Shown here piece by piece: positions 36,722-50,000 of a DNA stretch of 64,000 bases. Numbering within the stretch: position 1 is the stretch's first letter; each line of letters begins with the position of its first letter. This DNA is from Melitaea cinxia (lineage: Eukaryota > Arthropoda > Insecta > Lepidoptera > Nymphalidae): assembly GCF_905220565.1 (NCBI RefSeq), contig NC_059409.1, positions 6,331,501-6,395,500 of the forward strand, given 5' to 3'. The position numbers and the translations under genes are program-made. The notes beneath the pieces are model-generated. The model saw nothing but the letters and a program-made list of their open reading frames with translations. It did not search any database and had not been told where the DNA came from.

Positions 36722-39700
36722 TTATTAGTTTGTATAATTTTATTTGATATTGGTGTATTTTTACCATATTTATTTCTTGCTGTAGTAGCTGAAGCAAAAA
36801 TTTGCTAGGAAAGGACCTTCCGTATGGGAAACGGGTTGGATTTTAATACCCAAAGCTACACTATTGTGATTTACTATTACGATAGATTTACTACAAAAAC
36901 CACGGCTACGTTTACTAGGCTAACGTGTTCTCCGACGCACGATGTAGAAACCTCCAAAACATAGCGGGAAGGATAAAAGGTGTATAACAAAAACATCCAG
37001 ATCAAACTATGGACAATTATCAATAGACAGTATATTGTATATATTCTTTATTGCACTTTTAAAGAAAAATCATAATTACAAGCCATTTTTACAAAGAATG
37101 TTGGCAAAGGCGAACTTATCTCTGTAAGAAATCTCTACCAGTCTACCCATGGTGGTGAGAGAACATGTTATCGCGGGACTCATAAGTGCATTTGTGATAA
37201 AGTGAAGAAAAAAAAACTGAACAAAAAGTTAAAAAATATTTATATTAATGGAAAAAAAAAATGAGGTCAAATAGTAAAATGGTATAATAATTTATAAAAT
37301 CTGGAAATACTAACCACCATCATTGTTAACAACATTTAGGTATCACTAACTACACCCAATGTCACTGCTATAAAAATTACACCACACACAAAAATTTTAA
37401 AGAAGAAATACGCTTATACGTATTATTATATGTATGTTATTAAAAATACCAAAAATAAATATAAGTGCCACTATTATATATTATTACTCGTTCTTTAATA
37501 ATTAAAAATCAAAGGTAATAATTATTTATATATATATATATATATATATAATGAAAAGCAGTTTTAGTCCGATAATACTTAGAAAACAACTGTAATATAT
37601 GTGTGGACATGACAAGCGCAGAACTAGAAAATAATGTAGCGTGTCTAGCGCAAGCATTGTGTCTCGGCTACCTGTAGTTTTGCATTTCCTCTCCGTAGTC
37701 ACACTAGAACGTGAAATAGAAACTTTAAGATGTAAATCGATTTTTAATATTAGCCCTTGATTTGCATAGCAGAATAGATTTTTTTTTGTAATATAAGTAT
37801 GTATTTATTTTCGGTTTAAGGTGTTGTTTTCTTTATCGTTACTGAAGTATGTGTATTATTAGACTATGTAAAGTAAAAATACTTTTTCTAAAAATCAAAT
37901 AGCAATTTTATATAAATAACTAGCTCATCACAACAAAGTTTAACTTTTCTACGGCACTGCAAATTGATAGCCCACAATTTCGATATAAACATTTTTATAT
38001 TACGTGCCCTCCATTGCGCCAGGTGTCAGTTGCATAACTATATTATATCGTCTTCCGTTACAATTATGATTTGGATTACACTCAAATTTCATTTTTACTA
38101 AACACGAATGCAATAAATTTCTCTTATATATGTAAAATGTAAGAGTAACCTAAAAAAAATAAAACAATTTGAATTCTTACATCATATAATTTATTTAAAT
38201 ATCGAACAAAGGCCGTAGAGGTTTAGCAAAAACATTAATTTCAATGACGTGAATCATTCAGTATATAATTTATTTTTTATACCATTATAAAGCTATTTCG
38301 TAGTTTAAAATTCCTAACCCGATTTCTAGGATCCGCTTTCCCCAGGTACTAATAATTTTAAACTGGTATTAATATTATATTGAAAAGTTACATCGTAATC
38401 GTGGTATTGTGGAAATATACATAATTATCATACTTCGCTCTTGTTTGATTGAAAAATAAACATGTCGAACACGAAAAGCTTTCCTTGCGATTTCTATACA
38501 CTATTTAGAAGTAAATTACTTTAGATTTCTCTTTATTTCAAATATTTTATTTACGTATTTACTTGAGATCGGCATGACAATACGCACACTGTGCCAGCTG
38601 GTAAATATTTGAGTGTATAGGTAGTCTATTTTGCTAGCGGGGGGTGCTTGATATATTAAAAGTAACAATTATTCTACTATCAGCTATCTATGTGCGGAGA
38701 GTTATAAAAACGTTGTAAAAAGTTATGAAAATATAGTAAAATGCATCCCACGTTTTTTTACTCTGAATTGAATTATTATCTTAATAACTTAAATTTTATT
38801 ATAATTTTATTTTGAAGTAATTAATTATGATTGATTGATCTTCTATTACTGTAATATAAACTCTTTGTAATTTAAAAATATTTTTTACTTTTCAGTTCAA
38901 TTAGCTATAAAAGCGTGGTTTTTTAGTTTTTTTAAACTATAATTTATTTTATTGAATTTTTTAAAAGTGTGCCAATAGTAGCCACGCACACAGCGTGCAA
39001 ACTGTAAAGACAACTTATTTCGTTCTTGTTATATTGTTTTATTTTTACGAGATTGAAACGTCCGCTGATTGCAGTGAATTCTAAGAAATTTATTCTTCGT
39101 CCCCTAGCTCTCGTGAACATTCGAAACAATTGTTCGAAGCCTCTTGCCGTTGTCACGTGCTGGCTGTGTCAGTTCATTACCGGGTACGTGACCTTTAACT
39201 TGGGTCCTATGCAGCTTTGCTGGCTTAGGTAAAATGTATATACTTACCTCCTCCTTTTTCGGAAGTCGGTTAAAACAGGAATTGAATCATTAATGTTCTT
39301 CTTTATAGTTTCCTATGTGGTTTGTTAATTAACTAAATTAAATATTCGTCGTTTACAATCTAATTAAGATACTAATCAAGGAATATCAATAAAAGGGATT
39401 CATTAAAAAGGCAGGTGACCCATTTCAAAAAGAAATGTAAGCTATCAATGAGAAGCTTGAGGTACTCCTAGAAATAAATTAAAACGGGGGTTACGCTACC
39501 CTCATTCGAGATTAACTTCATTAGAATTCATTTGATAGAACATTCGGAGCTTAATAATGAGGCTTTTTATTTTGCGATCGAACACCGATTGAATTTTACG
39601 ACGTTCAAGCAATTTTTTAAGTTATGATTTTTTTCATTCCTATAGTAAAGCTTTCGTGAATTAATTGCTGTCATTTTATTAAAAATGATAACCAATTAAG

Positions 39701-42700
39701 TGTACCTCGTAAAATGATTTTATGTAAGTATTAAATATAGCTTATTATTTTAAAATTTAATCGTGGGAAGTATGACCATCAATATTAGGTAGGTACATTA
39801 CTTTCTTTAGAAAGTGAAAAACTGATTGTTTCTGGTACTTTCTACGCAAAAAATTGTGGGGCTTTTAAAATTATACGTTTGTGTAAAACTATATTTCTGT
39901 TACAAATACTTCGAAAAAAAATGTACATATCCGGTCACATAGCACATACTTTACTTACGATAATCCGGACGGTTAAAAGAAATGAATAGTGATCGTAGAT
40001 TCGTTTATTAACCGTTCATATTTTGAAAAGTAGAAACATAAGTATATATATATATATACATACGATATAGATATACATACGATATACGTATATTTGCACT
40101 ATATTGCTATTTGTCTATCTTGACTCGAGGGTATTATTATACTCTATTTAATCTAGTTTCCTTCTTTGAATCGGGAAGCTAAAATTTCACGTATCCTATC
40201 AATTCTTTAGCTCGATTTTTCTTTCTTTCATATATTTTGCCAACAACTCGAGTTTATTTTGTTTCATAAAATTCTCAAACTCTTGAAGATTAGACTTTCA
40301 AGTATCGTGTGATTTTATTTATAAACAATTTAATAGCTTACAATATCAGCCTCAGATTTAAAACATGTAAAAAGCTTTACTTAAAACTTAAATATTAAGA
40401 AAGTGTAATTACGAATACCTAATTGTATACATATGTAATACTTGTGTAATGTCTATAATTTTCGAAAAGGTGAATTTCCTTCAGATTCGAAATTACTGTT
40501 ATTATCCATCCATCGCTTCCTTAATTTTATTTTTATTTCTAGTCATTATGTTCGTTCATGTTAATTAATTTTGATGGTATGCCCCATGAAGTGAATACGT
40601 TTTCTTTTGAAATGTATGTTGGCATTAATTCCGTTTGGAATAAAGAATTATTTATTTCTATCCTTATAAATAGTTACATATTATTATAATACCGATCTTC
40701 ATTAAAATTCAGTATTTATTGTAACGTACAAGCTTAATAAGGTGGTTTTGCTTTTCTTGTATTTTTATTTAAATCTAAGTAGAAAATAATGTACATAAAA
40801 ACTTAACGCAAAGAATATTTTTATATGTAAACTAACGATACATTAGTTGTACAACGCTATAAGTGGCTACATATATTAATGTAATTTAATTTACTTTAAA
40901 AACTATACAATTGTATATAATCACTAAATAATAAATAATAATATAAATAATACATTCAATTTTTTTAAGGTTTCTGTATTAATAATAAAAGAAAAAAATC
41001 TCCAGTAATCTTACTATAGTAAATAGTAAATACAGACAAAGTTTTTGATACAAAGTAGAACTTTGATTATTTTTAAAGATTTTATAAATTAAAACCAAGT
41101 TCAATTGTCAGAATAAATTAACACTTGTTGCACACTTGATTTTCACGCACACTTATGTAATACGTAGTGCCCAGTGAATTCTCAGAGGGTTAAAAGTTAT
41201 TAAACGAATATAAGTTTTATTACTGAACTACTAAGGTTGTTATCAAAAGTGTTGAAATATAATAAGTTCAGGGCTGCATTTGACGAGTGCCGCGAGCGAC
41301 ACCTTGGAAAATTGGAAGGGAAATATAATTGGAAAATTATTCGGGTTCGCCACTTTCCTGTTACGGAGCGCATTAGAGCATTAGCTTTAGAGCCTCGAGC
41401 GAAGTCTTTCCTTAACTGGCATTGAAATAGCAGATCACAAGCTGTATGTTAATTTTGACCATATATAAAATTATATATATATTCGAAATGTGCTAGTGAC
41501 TTGTCGACTTGCATAAAATGAAAATTCCTTATTAATATTTCTTTTATTGTCTGTAAAAGCTGAATGTGTGCTCATATGTTTAACATCAGTTGCAATATGA
41601 GGTGAATTAATGGGAACACTTTTGGTGCATTCATGACGAAAATTGCATAAATACTGACGGTCAATGATTCGATTACCACTATGAACTTAGTATTTGTATA
41701 ATTATTTATTTTTGGTCTGAGTGTTAGCTCATGCGTAAGGTACCTGTACCCTACACACTGTTCCTCGAAATGAACATAAAACTGTCGGTTACATTTCATT
41801 TCATATAACTTTGGAAAATAAATCATACGACAACCTGCAGTGGAGTAGCGTAGCTGATTCGAATTCGAAGCCTTTTAGGTAAATAAGGATTTTTTTTTGT
41901 TAAAATAACGGCCGTATTTTTTGAACGAAATATGATGTATATTTTGTCTAAAAACAATTTCAACATAATAGTGAATATTATTCAGATTTATACGTTTATT
42001 ATTTCGCGTTGATGTTTGTCTCTGTGGCATGAGTCATAAGAGTTATTATATAAATAAGCTTTTAGCTAGCGAGCCTTTTTGAGGAAGAGTTGAATACAGC
42101 GGAGGTGAAGCTTAACAATATATCCTTGCTGTTTTTACTACCGTCGCGTTGAGGCAAATTACGTAATACGTTCTACATGAATATCAAAATTGTATGTAGG
42201 AAATAAAGCAAGAGAGTAATAATGTTTAAATTATTTTCTTTAAAATATATTTAATATGTTTTATTTTTTTTTATTTTTTTTCTTTAGGTCATGTTACGCT
42301 GCTTTTAAATTCATGTTTCTTTTTTAGTTTCATTCCAAATTATTTAGACATATATTTACTGTTCCAATTAACTTAAAATTAGTTTAACGTACAACCGAGT
42401 GAATCCTTAGTTAGTATTAAATAATTAATATTAATTAATGAGTAATAGAATGAATATACCACCCTGTTAGAAAGCTCAAAACATTTTTTTTTCACAACTA
42501 AATATATTGTAATTTGTATTATTTACATTATGTGATGATAATGTATAATTTAAATGATAGTTTATGTGAAAGAAACACGCATTGAATGGAATAATTTTAA
42601 TTACCCGCAAATTGTAATTGTGTAGCTGCACCGATGCACATTCTTTCACTCCTAACTTCACGCTTTAATCAATTCCAAGATAGCTGTGCTGAGCTCACAA

Positions 42701-43070
42701 TTGTTTTTGCAATTCAAAGTAAGTCTTTTTCCCACTGTTAAGTGTTCTTTAATATATATATGCTGTATATTGCTTTTTTTAATTAGAATTTATTGTGATC
42801 GACTACATTCATACAAATACTGGAACAAAGGTCAATAAGATTTCGATTAAGCTTTTAGATTTTATAGCCGTGTTTTGAAATTAGCTACAATAAATATGAA
42901 AGGGACACAATGAATAGCTATGAATGGAATATACTAAATAAAAAAATTAGTTGAAAAAATCTATCGATACACATAAAAATAAGAAGGCCTAAAATGGAAA
43001 AAATAAACAACAACAAGACTGAAAATAACTATCTACAGGAAAGGGACAAGTGATTTTAGAACAAAAACTT
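36722..43070. other. AT-rich sequence without recognised genes
   Basis: Holds a (TA)n microsatellite at about 37526-37550, a second near 40041-40058, and a fragment ACCTCCTCC..GGAAGTCGGTTA at about 39245-39274 that matches the end of the 26773 repeat. Open frames at 39026 and 41237 have no recognisable domain. Confidence 0.45.
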
Positions 43071-43082
43071 ACAAATATACTA

Positions 43083-43374
43083 TAATCATCATCATTCATC
43101 ATTTCAGCCTATCACAGTCCACTGCTGGACATAGGCCTACAAAAGTTCACGCCGGCGTGAACTCATGTGTTTTCCTCATAATCACCACGCTGGGCAGGCG
43201 GTTTGGTGACCGCAGGGCTGGCTTTGTCGCACCGAAGACGCTGCTGCCCGTCTTCGGCCTATGTATTTCAAAACCAGCAGTTGGATCGCTATCCCGCCAT
43301 CGGTCGGCTTTTTAAGTTCCAAGGTGGTAGTGAAACTGTTATCCCGTAGTTGCCTCTTACGACACCCACAACAA
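43083..43374 (-). mobile_element. RTE-derived mini-element, copy 3, 5'-truncated
   Basis: The ATCATCATCATTCATCAT tail, CAGCCTATCACAGTCCACTG and RTE leader are cut at the CGACACCCAC block. Perfect 12-bp target duplication ACAAATATACTA at 43071-43082 and 43375-43386. The junction between the two RTE parts forms a perfect 18-nt palindrome GTTCACGCCGGCGTGAAC. Confidence 0.82.
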
Positions 43375-43386
43375 ACAAATATACTA

Positions 43387-44267
43387 AGTATTAAGATGTA
43401 ATTTTGCTTATAAAGTGTAACTTTTGTGTGATATTATATGTTGTCCTTTTCAAAAATTCATGCGTACCTTTCAATACAATATATTTATGAAAGGGACAAA
43501 TCCACATTTTTTTTTAAATGCTTTAAATAAGTATGAAATAATTAATAAAGATATATGTCAATATTGTTTTTTGTTAGCTATATAACGAAGGTTTTATTAT
43601 TTAGGGCCTACCAATTTAAATATATGTATATATATTTTCCGTATGCATGTAGAACGAAAATGTCTACCTTTCATATGACCTTTCCTCTACATTTAACCCT
43701 TGAGTTTTCGTAGGTATTTCAAATTTAGAGCTGTTTACTTTTCGTCGCAATATGTTAAACATATAAATAACAAGTAGAGATGTTTACATGGTGTTATAAG
43801 AGTTCGCTGTTATGTCTTTGTCTCATAAAAGTTCTATGTATTTCTTTAAAAATATTGCTTCAAGGTCCATAAGAGTCCTCTGGGATACCTACTCCACAAT
43901 GGTATGACGTGTTTTGTTAGTATGAAATTTTCGTCTATTGGTATATTTCTAGTTAATTCAAAGCATACAAACTTGTTTATCTATTTAATGTTAAAGAATT
44001 ATGTTTAATATTTTAGCTGTTCCGCGTGTCACGTAAGCAACCCTCTGTTGAACCATTTTCGCAAACAGTGCGTGATTGAAGTCGTAGCGATCGGCTTTTG
44101 GAGAATCTCAGTACCGATGTTTGTATTTGATCTCGTTGTTTGTGTTTCTATTATTTTTCTACTAGCAACTTCTGAAAAGGAAACGAAACATTTTTTGTAT
44201 ATAATTTAAAAATAAGTGTACTTGGCAAAATATTTTGACAATGAAATTAAAAAAAATATACACTGTT
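43387..44267. other. AT-rich sequence, nothing recognised
   Basis: No supported gene or repeat. Confidence 0.5.
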
Positions 44268-44606
44268 TAAGTCTGGCTCAGCGGTCACAGCCATGGATTG
44301 TACCTGTTGCGCTGGCGGTTGCGGGTTCGATCCCCTCACATGACAAACATTTGTATTGGCCATACAGGTGTTTGCCGTGGTCTGGGTGTTTGTGCAGTCC
44401 TAGTTGGTCTTCCTACCGTGCCTTGGAGAGCACGTTAAGGCGTCGGTCCCGGTTGTTATCATGTACACCTGATAGCGATCGTTACTGATACTAGGGAATA
44501 TATCCGCCAACCCGCATTGGAGCAACGTGGTGGATTAAGCTCTGATCCTTCTCCTACATGGGGAAAGAGGCCTATGCCCAATAGTGGGATACTACAGGCT
44601 GAAGCG
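44268..44606 (+). mobile_element. SINE family 2, full-length, with RTE-like tail
   Basis: tRNA-like head with A box TGGCTCAGCGGT and B box GGTTCGATCCC, a unique body (TTGGTCTTCCTACCGTGCCT...GGTCCCGG), and the 3' end GGCCTATGCCC..AGTGGGAT..ACAGGCTGA. The end parallels the RTE 3' terminus on its coding strand (GGCCTATGTCC..AGTGGACT..ATAGGCTGA), suggesting mobilisation by RTE machinery. Confidence 0.78.
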
Positions 44607-46028
44607 AGGTACCTTTAAATTGATAAATAATTCTTTTTAAAGTGCAATAAAGTATGTATACAAGAATATATAACGTGTCAAGCAGCTGGCAAGCTACATA
44701 AGATATCAAAACTATCTTTTATAAATATTGAAAATGTTGTATCAATACGACTATATCTCGAGATATATTTGTGTTTTAGATTTACACTGAAAAGTCAGCT
44801 GGACTTATTTATAAACATGAGGGGGTGCCACCGATAATTAATCTGGCCAGACGGATCGACGGAGGTGCGGAATACAAATCATGGCTGACGCCAACGTGAT
44901 TATTGCGCATTCCTATTTATATCTATCTATGCCTATAAGACTGAACTAGAAAGTTATGTAAAGAAACAGTAGGACTAGTGTAAAAACCTACATAGCAAAG
45001 TTTGAAAAGTAATATAAGAAATGTCAGTCCGATAGATTGCTTAAGAAAGCGATCAAGAGCTTTAGTAAAAAAACCACTAGTCATGAATAATAATACATTC
45101 ATGTTGATTTATGTACATCTAAATAATGATAATCTAAAAATAATGCCTACAAGTAGACTTACTTTTGGGCGTATTAAATCTACTAATATATAAATAAAAA
45201 TGAATTGCAAAATGGGCTTAGCGAAAACTTTTGAAACTTTTGAAGTTTTCTATTACGTTTTACGAGATTCTTATGGAAGGGAAAATTAAAAAATAATAAT
45301 TATAAATAAATTAGGTTTATGTGTTTGTGAGTTCTAAAGACAGGGCAAAATTTATTAGGTCAGTTATTTTATAATAGTAATGGAAATGAATTAATAGTTA
45401 TAGCCAAATGAAATACACATTATTTTTTTATAATGCATGTCTATGACAGAAAATGAAAATATGAATAAAGGACTCATCTTTATAAATTGTTAGTGAACAG
45501 GATGTCGCTCAGACGAGTTAAATTTTCAAGCAAAATGAAATTTTCCACGTTTGCATCACAGAGCCCTGGTCGGATATGTTTACGAAGAAAATATTTACAA
45601 ACTTTGAAGCTTTTGAAATATAAATGTAATATTGATACGAATTGAATACGAAAGTAGAAAAAAATACATAAACATTTATTCATTGCAGGTACATACAATT
45701 TATAAAATTCATATTTGCTTTAAAAATTATGATGGTTAAATCTGGACATCGAGTTTCTTATATTAGTCAAATAATAGACATTTTTGCCTTCACACCTGAA
45801 CTTGGTTTTATGTTAATTTTATCGCTTACTACTGGGATTTGTGATCTATGCAGTCAATGTATCTTTTATGGAGTATATAACAATTATCAATGTTTTCATT
45901 TGCTTTAATCTTCTTCTATATACTCGTATTAATATGTGAAGTAAAAACTGTGTACCCAATTGCGCCAATTGTGCGACAATTGCCCAGACGGAGTATGAAT
46001 TTTCGTACACTAATAGTTTATATAGCGT
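44607..46028. other. AT-rich sequence; one mixed-composition stretch
   Basis: About 44815-44915 (GATAATTAATCTGGCCAGAC, GGAGGTGCGGAATACAAATC) is less AT-rich, non-repetitive and carries a homeodomain-type TAATTAAT core; a possible enhancer piece, unproven. Confidence 0.3.
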
Positions 46029-46112
46029 ATCGTCTTCGGTGCGACAAAGCCACCCCTGCGGTCACCAACCCACCTGCGTAACGTAGTGACTATGGGCAAC
46101 ACACATGAGTAT
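46029..46112 (+). mobile_element. RTE leader fragment
   Basis: GTCTTCGGTGCGACAAAGCC, CTGCGGTCACCAACCCACCT and ACTATGGGCAA match the RTE 5' leader in sense orientation, opposite to all other copies in the window. It lies directly beside the Helitron at 46118. Confidence 0.75.
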
Positions 46113-46117
46113 ATGTA

Positions 46118-46436
46118 TCTATACAAATAAATAAAATTGGAGTGTATGTTTGTAATATTAAAATAACCCCTTATTACTAAATTTATATGGATGTATACAC
46201 GGTACATATACCAAAATAACATTTTTTACAATTTTTGTCTCTCTGTCTGCCTGTCTGTTCGATCCGGCTAATCACTGAAACGGCTCGACCGATTTTGACG
46301 AGACTTTCACTGGCAGATAGCTGATGTAATAAGGAGTAAATTATTTTATATATCAATTTATTTATTTTATAACTCTGCGAACTGAATAATAACTTTTTTG
46401 ATAACTTCAATTAGACGAAGTTGCGGGCACAGCTAG
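46118..46436 (+). mobile_element. Short Helitron, family B, copy 2
   Basis: 319 bp starting TCTATACAAATAAATAAAAT after A and ending GGGCACAGCTAG before T. Matches 36410-36721 throughout, in opposite orientation. Confidence 0.75.
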
Positions 46437-46734
46437 TATATATATAAGTATGTAGTAAGTTTAACAAATTGAGATGTTGTAAGTATATCAATAAAATAGG
46501 TTTAAAATTGAATGTAATAAGCGCGTAGGTGATGACTCGTAGATTAGATTACTTGATAAAAGACGAATCATCTCGAAGAGTTGATTCCGTCAGTGATGTA
46601 ATACGTTAAATTAACATTTACATACTTTCTGGTGACGACAAGAAAAGACATAATACAGCACATTTTAGTACAGGATAAAGTGTAATTACGAACAAATATG
46701 CGATCAATAGTTTATTAGAATGATTAAAGAAGTT

Positions 46735-47045
46735 ACCATCTCCGTTGTGTACCTAATGCGGCATCATTGAAAATGCAGTTATGCATATTATAGTGGCATG
46801 TATCCGAAATAAAGATATCAGAAATGATATGCTGCAAATAACTCAAAATTTTAAAGAACTTGGAGGTTGTTATTTAATTTTGGCGTATCTTCTCTTAGAA
46901 CCGGCTTAACTATTATACATGATTATAAACATTGGCATGCAACGACGACCTTATTTATTTCCTTGTATGTAACATTTGCGATGTTCCTATGGAGTGGTGT
47001 AGTCCTTATGGACTAAAGAAAAAATTAAATAAAGAAAAAAAAATG
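46735..47045 (+). mobile_element. LINE 3' end remnant
   Basis: One frame reads CGIIENAVMHIIVACIRNKD and then ITQNFKELGGCYLILAYLLL before TAA, resembling the Cys/His C-terminal end of jockey/R1-type LINEs. A short 3' UTR ending in AAATAAAGAAAAAAAAA follows. 5'-truncated and frame-degraded. Confidence 0.5.
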
Positions 47046-50000
47046 ATTAAAATAATATTTTTCCTGGTTTGGTTGTAATGCCACATACATTATTTTATGT
47101 ATGAATTTAAATTGATACTGAAATACTTATAACATGCGTAATTATTTATTTGGAAAAAGGCTTTATATAAAAGCGAGAAACGATAAAAAGGTTGCAATCG
47201 TTTTCGTCTATTTGCGGCCAAAAACAAAGAAATAGGCTTCCAATAGCAAAGCTCGCTCGGTATTAGCCAGTAATTAATGGTCTGCGGAGTAGACAAGGGT
47301 GAAATTGGATCAATTTGCTACCTATTCTCAAATTTTAAGGGTGCTGGAGGTCGATCGACAAACAAAACTAATTAATGCCAAACGTAGATTAGATTCAGGT
47401 AATCGGCAGAAAATTTTCTTCTTCCCACCCCTGTACAGACATATACGCGTGGGTTCAATAGCAGGCGCGCAAGGTGAATTGTTTTTTGCGAAATTCAACA
47501 AAAATTTATAGCACCCCTGGGACAGTATAAATTTCAAACGCAATAAAGCGGTCTAAAATGTTCGTCGTAAAAATTCTCCGAGTACAGCACATATTGAGTG
47601 ATCTCCAGTTTAAGAAGACGCGATGAAAAGGCTGACCCTCGTATTTAGCTATTGTTTTAAGATTCCACTTCGTTACGCCCCTGTACTCAGCGAGTTTTTA
47701 GATAGGGCTTTTAATGTATTTTTTACGGAGGACCCTTGCGCTTAACTGATAATGAAGGCGAGGGAGTTTCGGATACCCGTGATACCCGTACGTAGTGAAA
47801 CTGTAAAAGAGAAAATTTATTGTTACTGCTGAAGCGGTTCTCATTTCACGTAATAGCGTCGTTAATGGTGATCCTAAATACTTAAACACTTGGTTTAAAG
47901 AATTGCTAACACACTGACCACAGTAAATTATGTTGATAGCTAAGTTTACAAAAGATTAAAGATGTTAAGTAACTATTTTCGACTACACAAAACATAAGAA
48001 AGTAAGAGACTTAATGATATGTCGAAAATAAAACACTGAAAAAGTATTAATGAAGTCGACCGAAGTTAAATTTTAAGAAATATACATAATGTATTATGAA
48101 AATTGTCAATTCTATCTATTGTTATAAAGTTTTTTGCAACATACAAGAGGCAGACTGTTCTGAACAAACTTAAATAAGTACTTACACAAAATTATTATCG
48201 ACAAACAAAGAAACGATTAGTAGTAGTACTGGCAACGATTAGTACTACTATTTGCTGTATACATATTTATGATTATATGAATAGTAAACATTCCCATGCT
48301 TCTCATCTACACGTCTCAACATTCACCATTCACTTGTTAAATTCCACAGCATTAGTAAAGCATGAAAGTAAAACAAATAAAATCGCCTTCCCATAAATTT
48401 AGGTAACACTAAGTATAAGGTAACATTTTATAGTAACAACATAGGTTCTTATCAAGCAAGTTATTCGAAAACACTGCACAAAGATCTCGCTATTAAATTA
48501 AACGTCTGGGGCCATGAGTCATTGCTAGAAGGAATTTCTAACTCCCCCGCAAACAGTCCGCAACAATAATTTATCTCATTTCCCTCAACCTTTGCCCATT
48601 TACTACGGTTGATATTGAAGTCAAAGAGAATGAACTTAGATTTAGGATATTATATTTTGTGACTCAGTAAACTGAATAAAAATAGGGTATTGCAGTATTT
48701 ATGATGCGTTTTAACTTGTTTATCAATAATTTAATTTATTTTATAAAGTGCTTGTTTTAAACATGTTTTACCTTTTTATTATTAATTAAATAACAATTTG
48801 TAGTGGTATGGAGATATATTTCAAAATACTCACATTTAGAAAGTATATGTATATGGAGTCTATAACGTAGCAAGTTAATATCACAGCGTTAACTTCTAAA
48901 GCCTTACAAACAGAATAAGATTTGTAAAATAAGAGCGTATTCATTCTCTCTGGATTACGTGCTTTCCACCTTTGTGCTCTAATCCAAGTTTAAGCGATAA
49001 TACAACAGAATTCTTGTTTTCATCTGAAAAGACGAGCCTCTGTTGTAGGCGGTCCCCCGGGCGACAGAAAGTTAGGGGAAGGTAGGCTTAATTGGGAAAT
49101 AATACCGGAGTAATTAATCACAACGCCCTACGGATAACGTCGAGAATGTGCTAGAGATAAGTAAAAAATAATAATAATCGAAGATAGATAGATATATTTA
49201 AAGGAATATTAAAAAATCCATAGCATTAAAAACACATTTAAATAAAACATAAAGTAACGTTATCTGAGTGTTATTATCGAAAAATAAATAATTAACAATG
49301 AACAATGAAAAATAGTTGAGTTGATTCTTGTGCAATCACAGATTTAAACTTTTGAATTCACAAGTTTTAAATTCTTTTATGCTTGTGAAACACTAACAAT
49401 TATCTCAGTCTGTCTTAATACTGGTGCAATATGGTACGCAATTAAATCGTAAAAGACCGAGCGATAACTAATTTGACTATACGATTTCATAATGGGCACA
49501 TTATCTTTGGTAAACCTCATTACATTTAATCTGTATTAGATAGGTATCTAAAAACACATTAAAAATCGACGCGTTTTCGGAAGAACTAAGCACACATACA
49601 ATCAGCGAATATAGCTCGTTTGTTATACATGTTGTTTTATTTATATTAAATGTGCACAAGTAAAAACACGCTTATTTTTTTGGTTTTGTTTGTGTGAGAG
49701 ATGAAACAAATAAGGATTTTTAAAGATTTTTGCGTTCTGTAAGATATGTTTATTCTCACAAAACACAATCATATAGATAAGTGACGTGCACAATTTTCAC
49801 ATACTACTTTCTACACATACCACAATTTCAATTCCCTAGTGCCTAGGACCGTATGTAATTTCCACAGGGGTGTAAGTCACAAAGGTCTCCGGCAGACCTG
49901 AAACTGTTTCGGTTCATTTCACCGGCGTACGATTGGCTTATTGTAAGGTTAAAGGTGGATTGAGAAAACTTTTTCTTGAAAATAGAGGGATTACTTACAA

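Noticed and set aside
41237..41425. 62-codon open frame with mixed composition
   Set aside because: No recognised domain, no start context, and no splice partner in the window.
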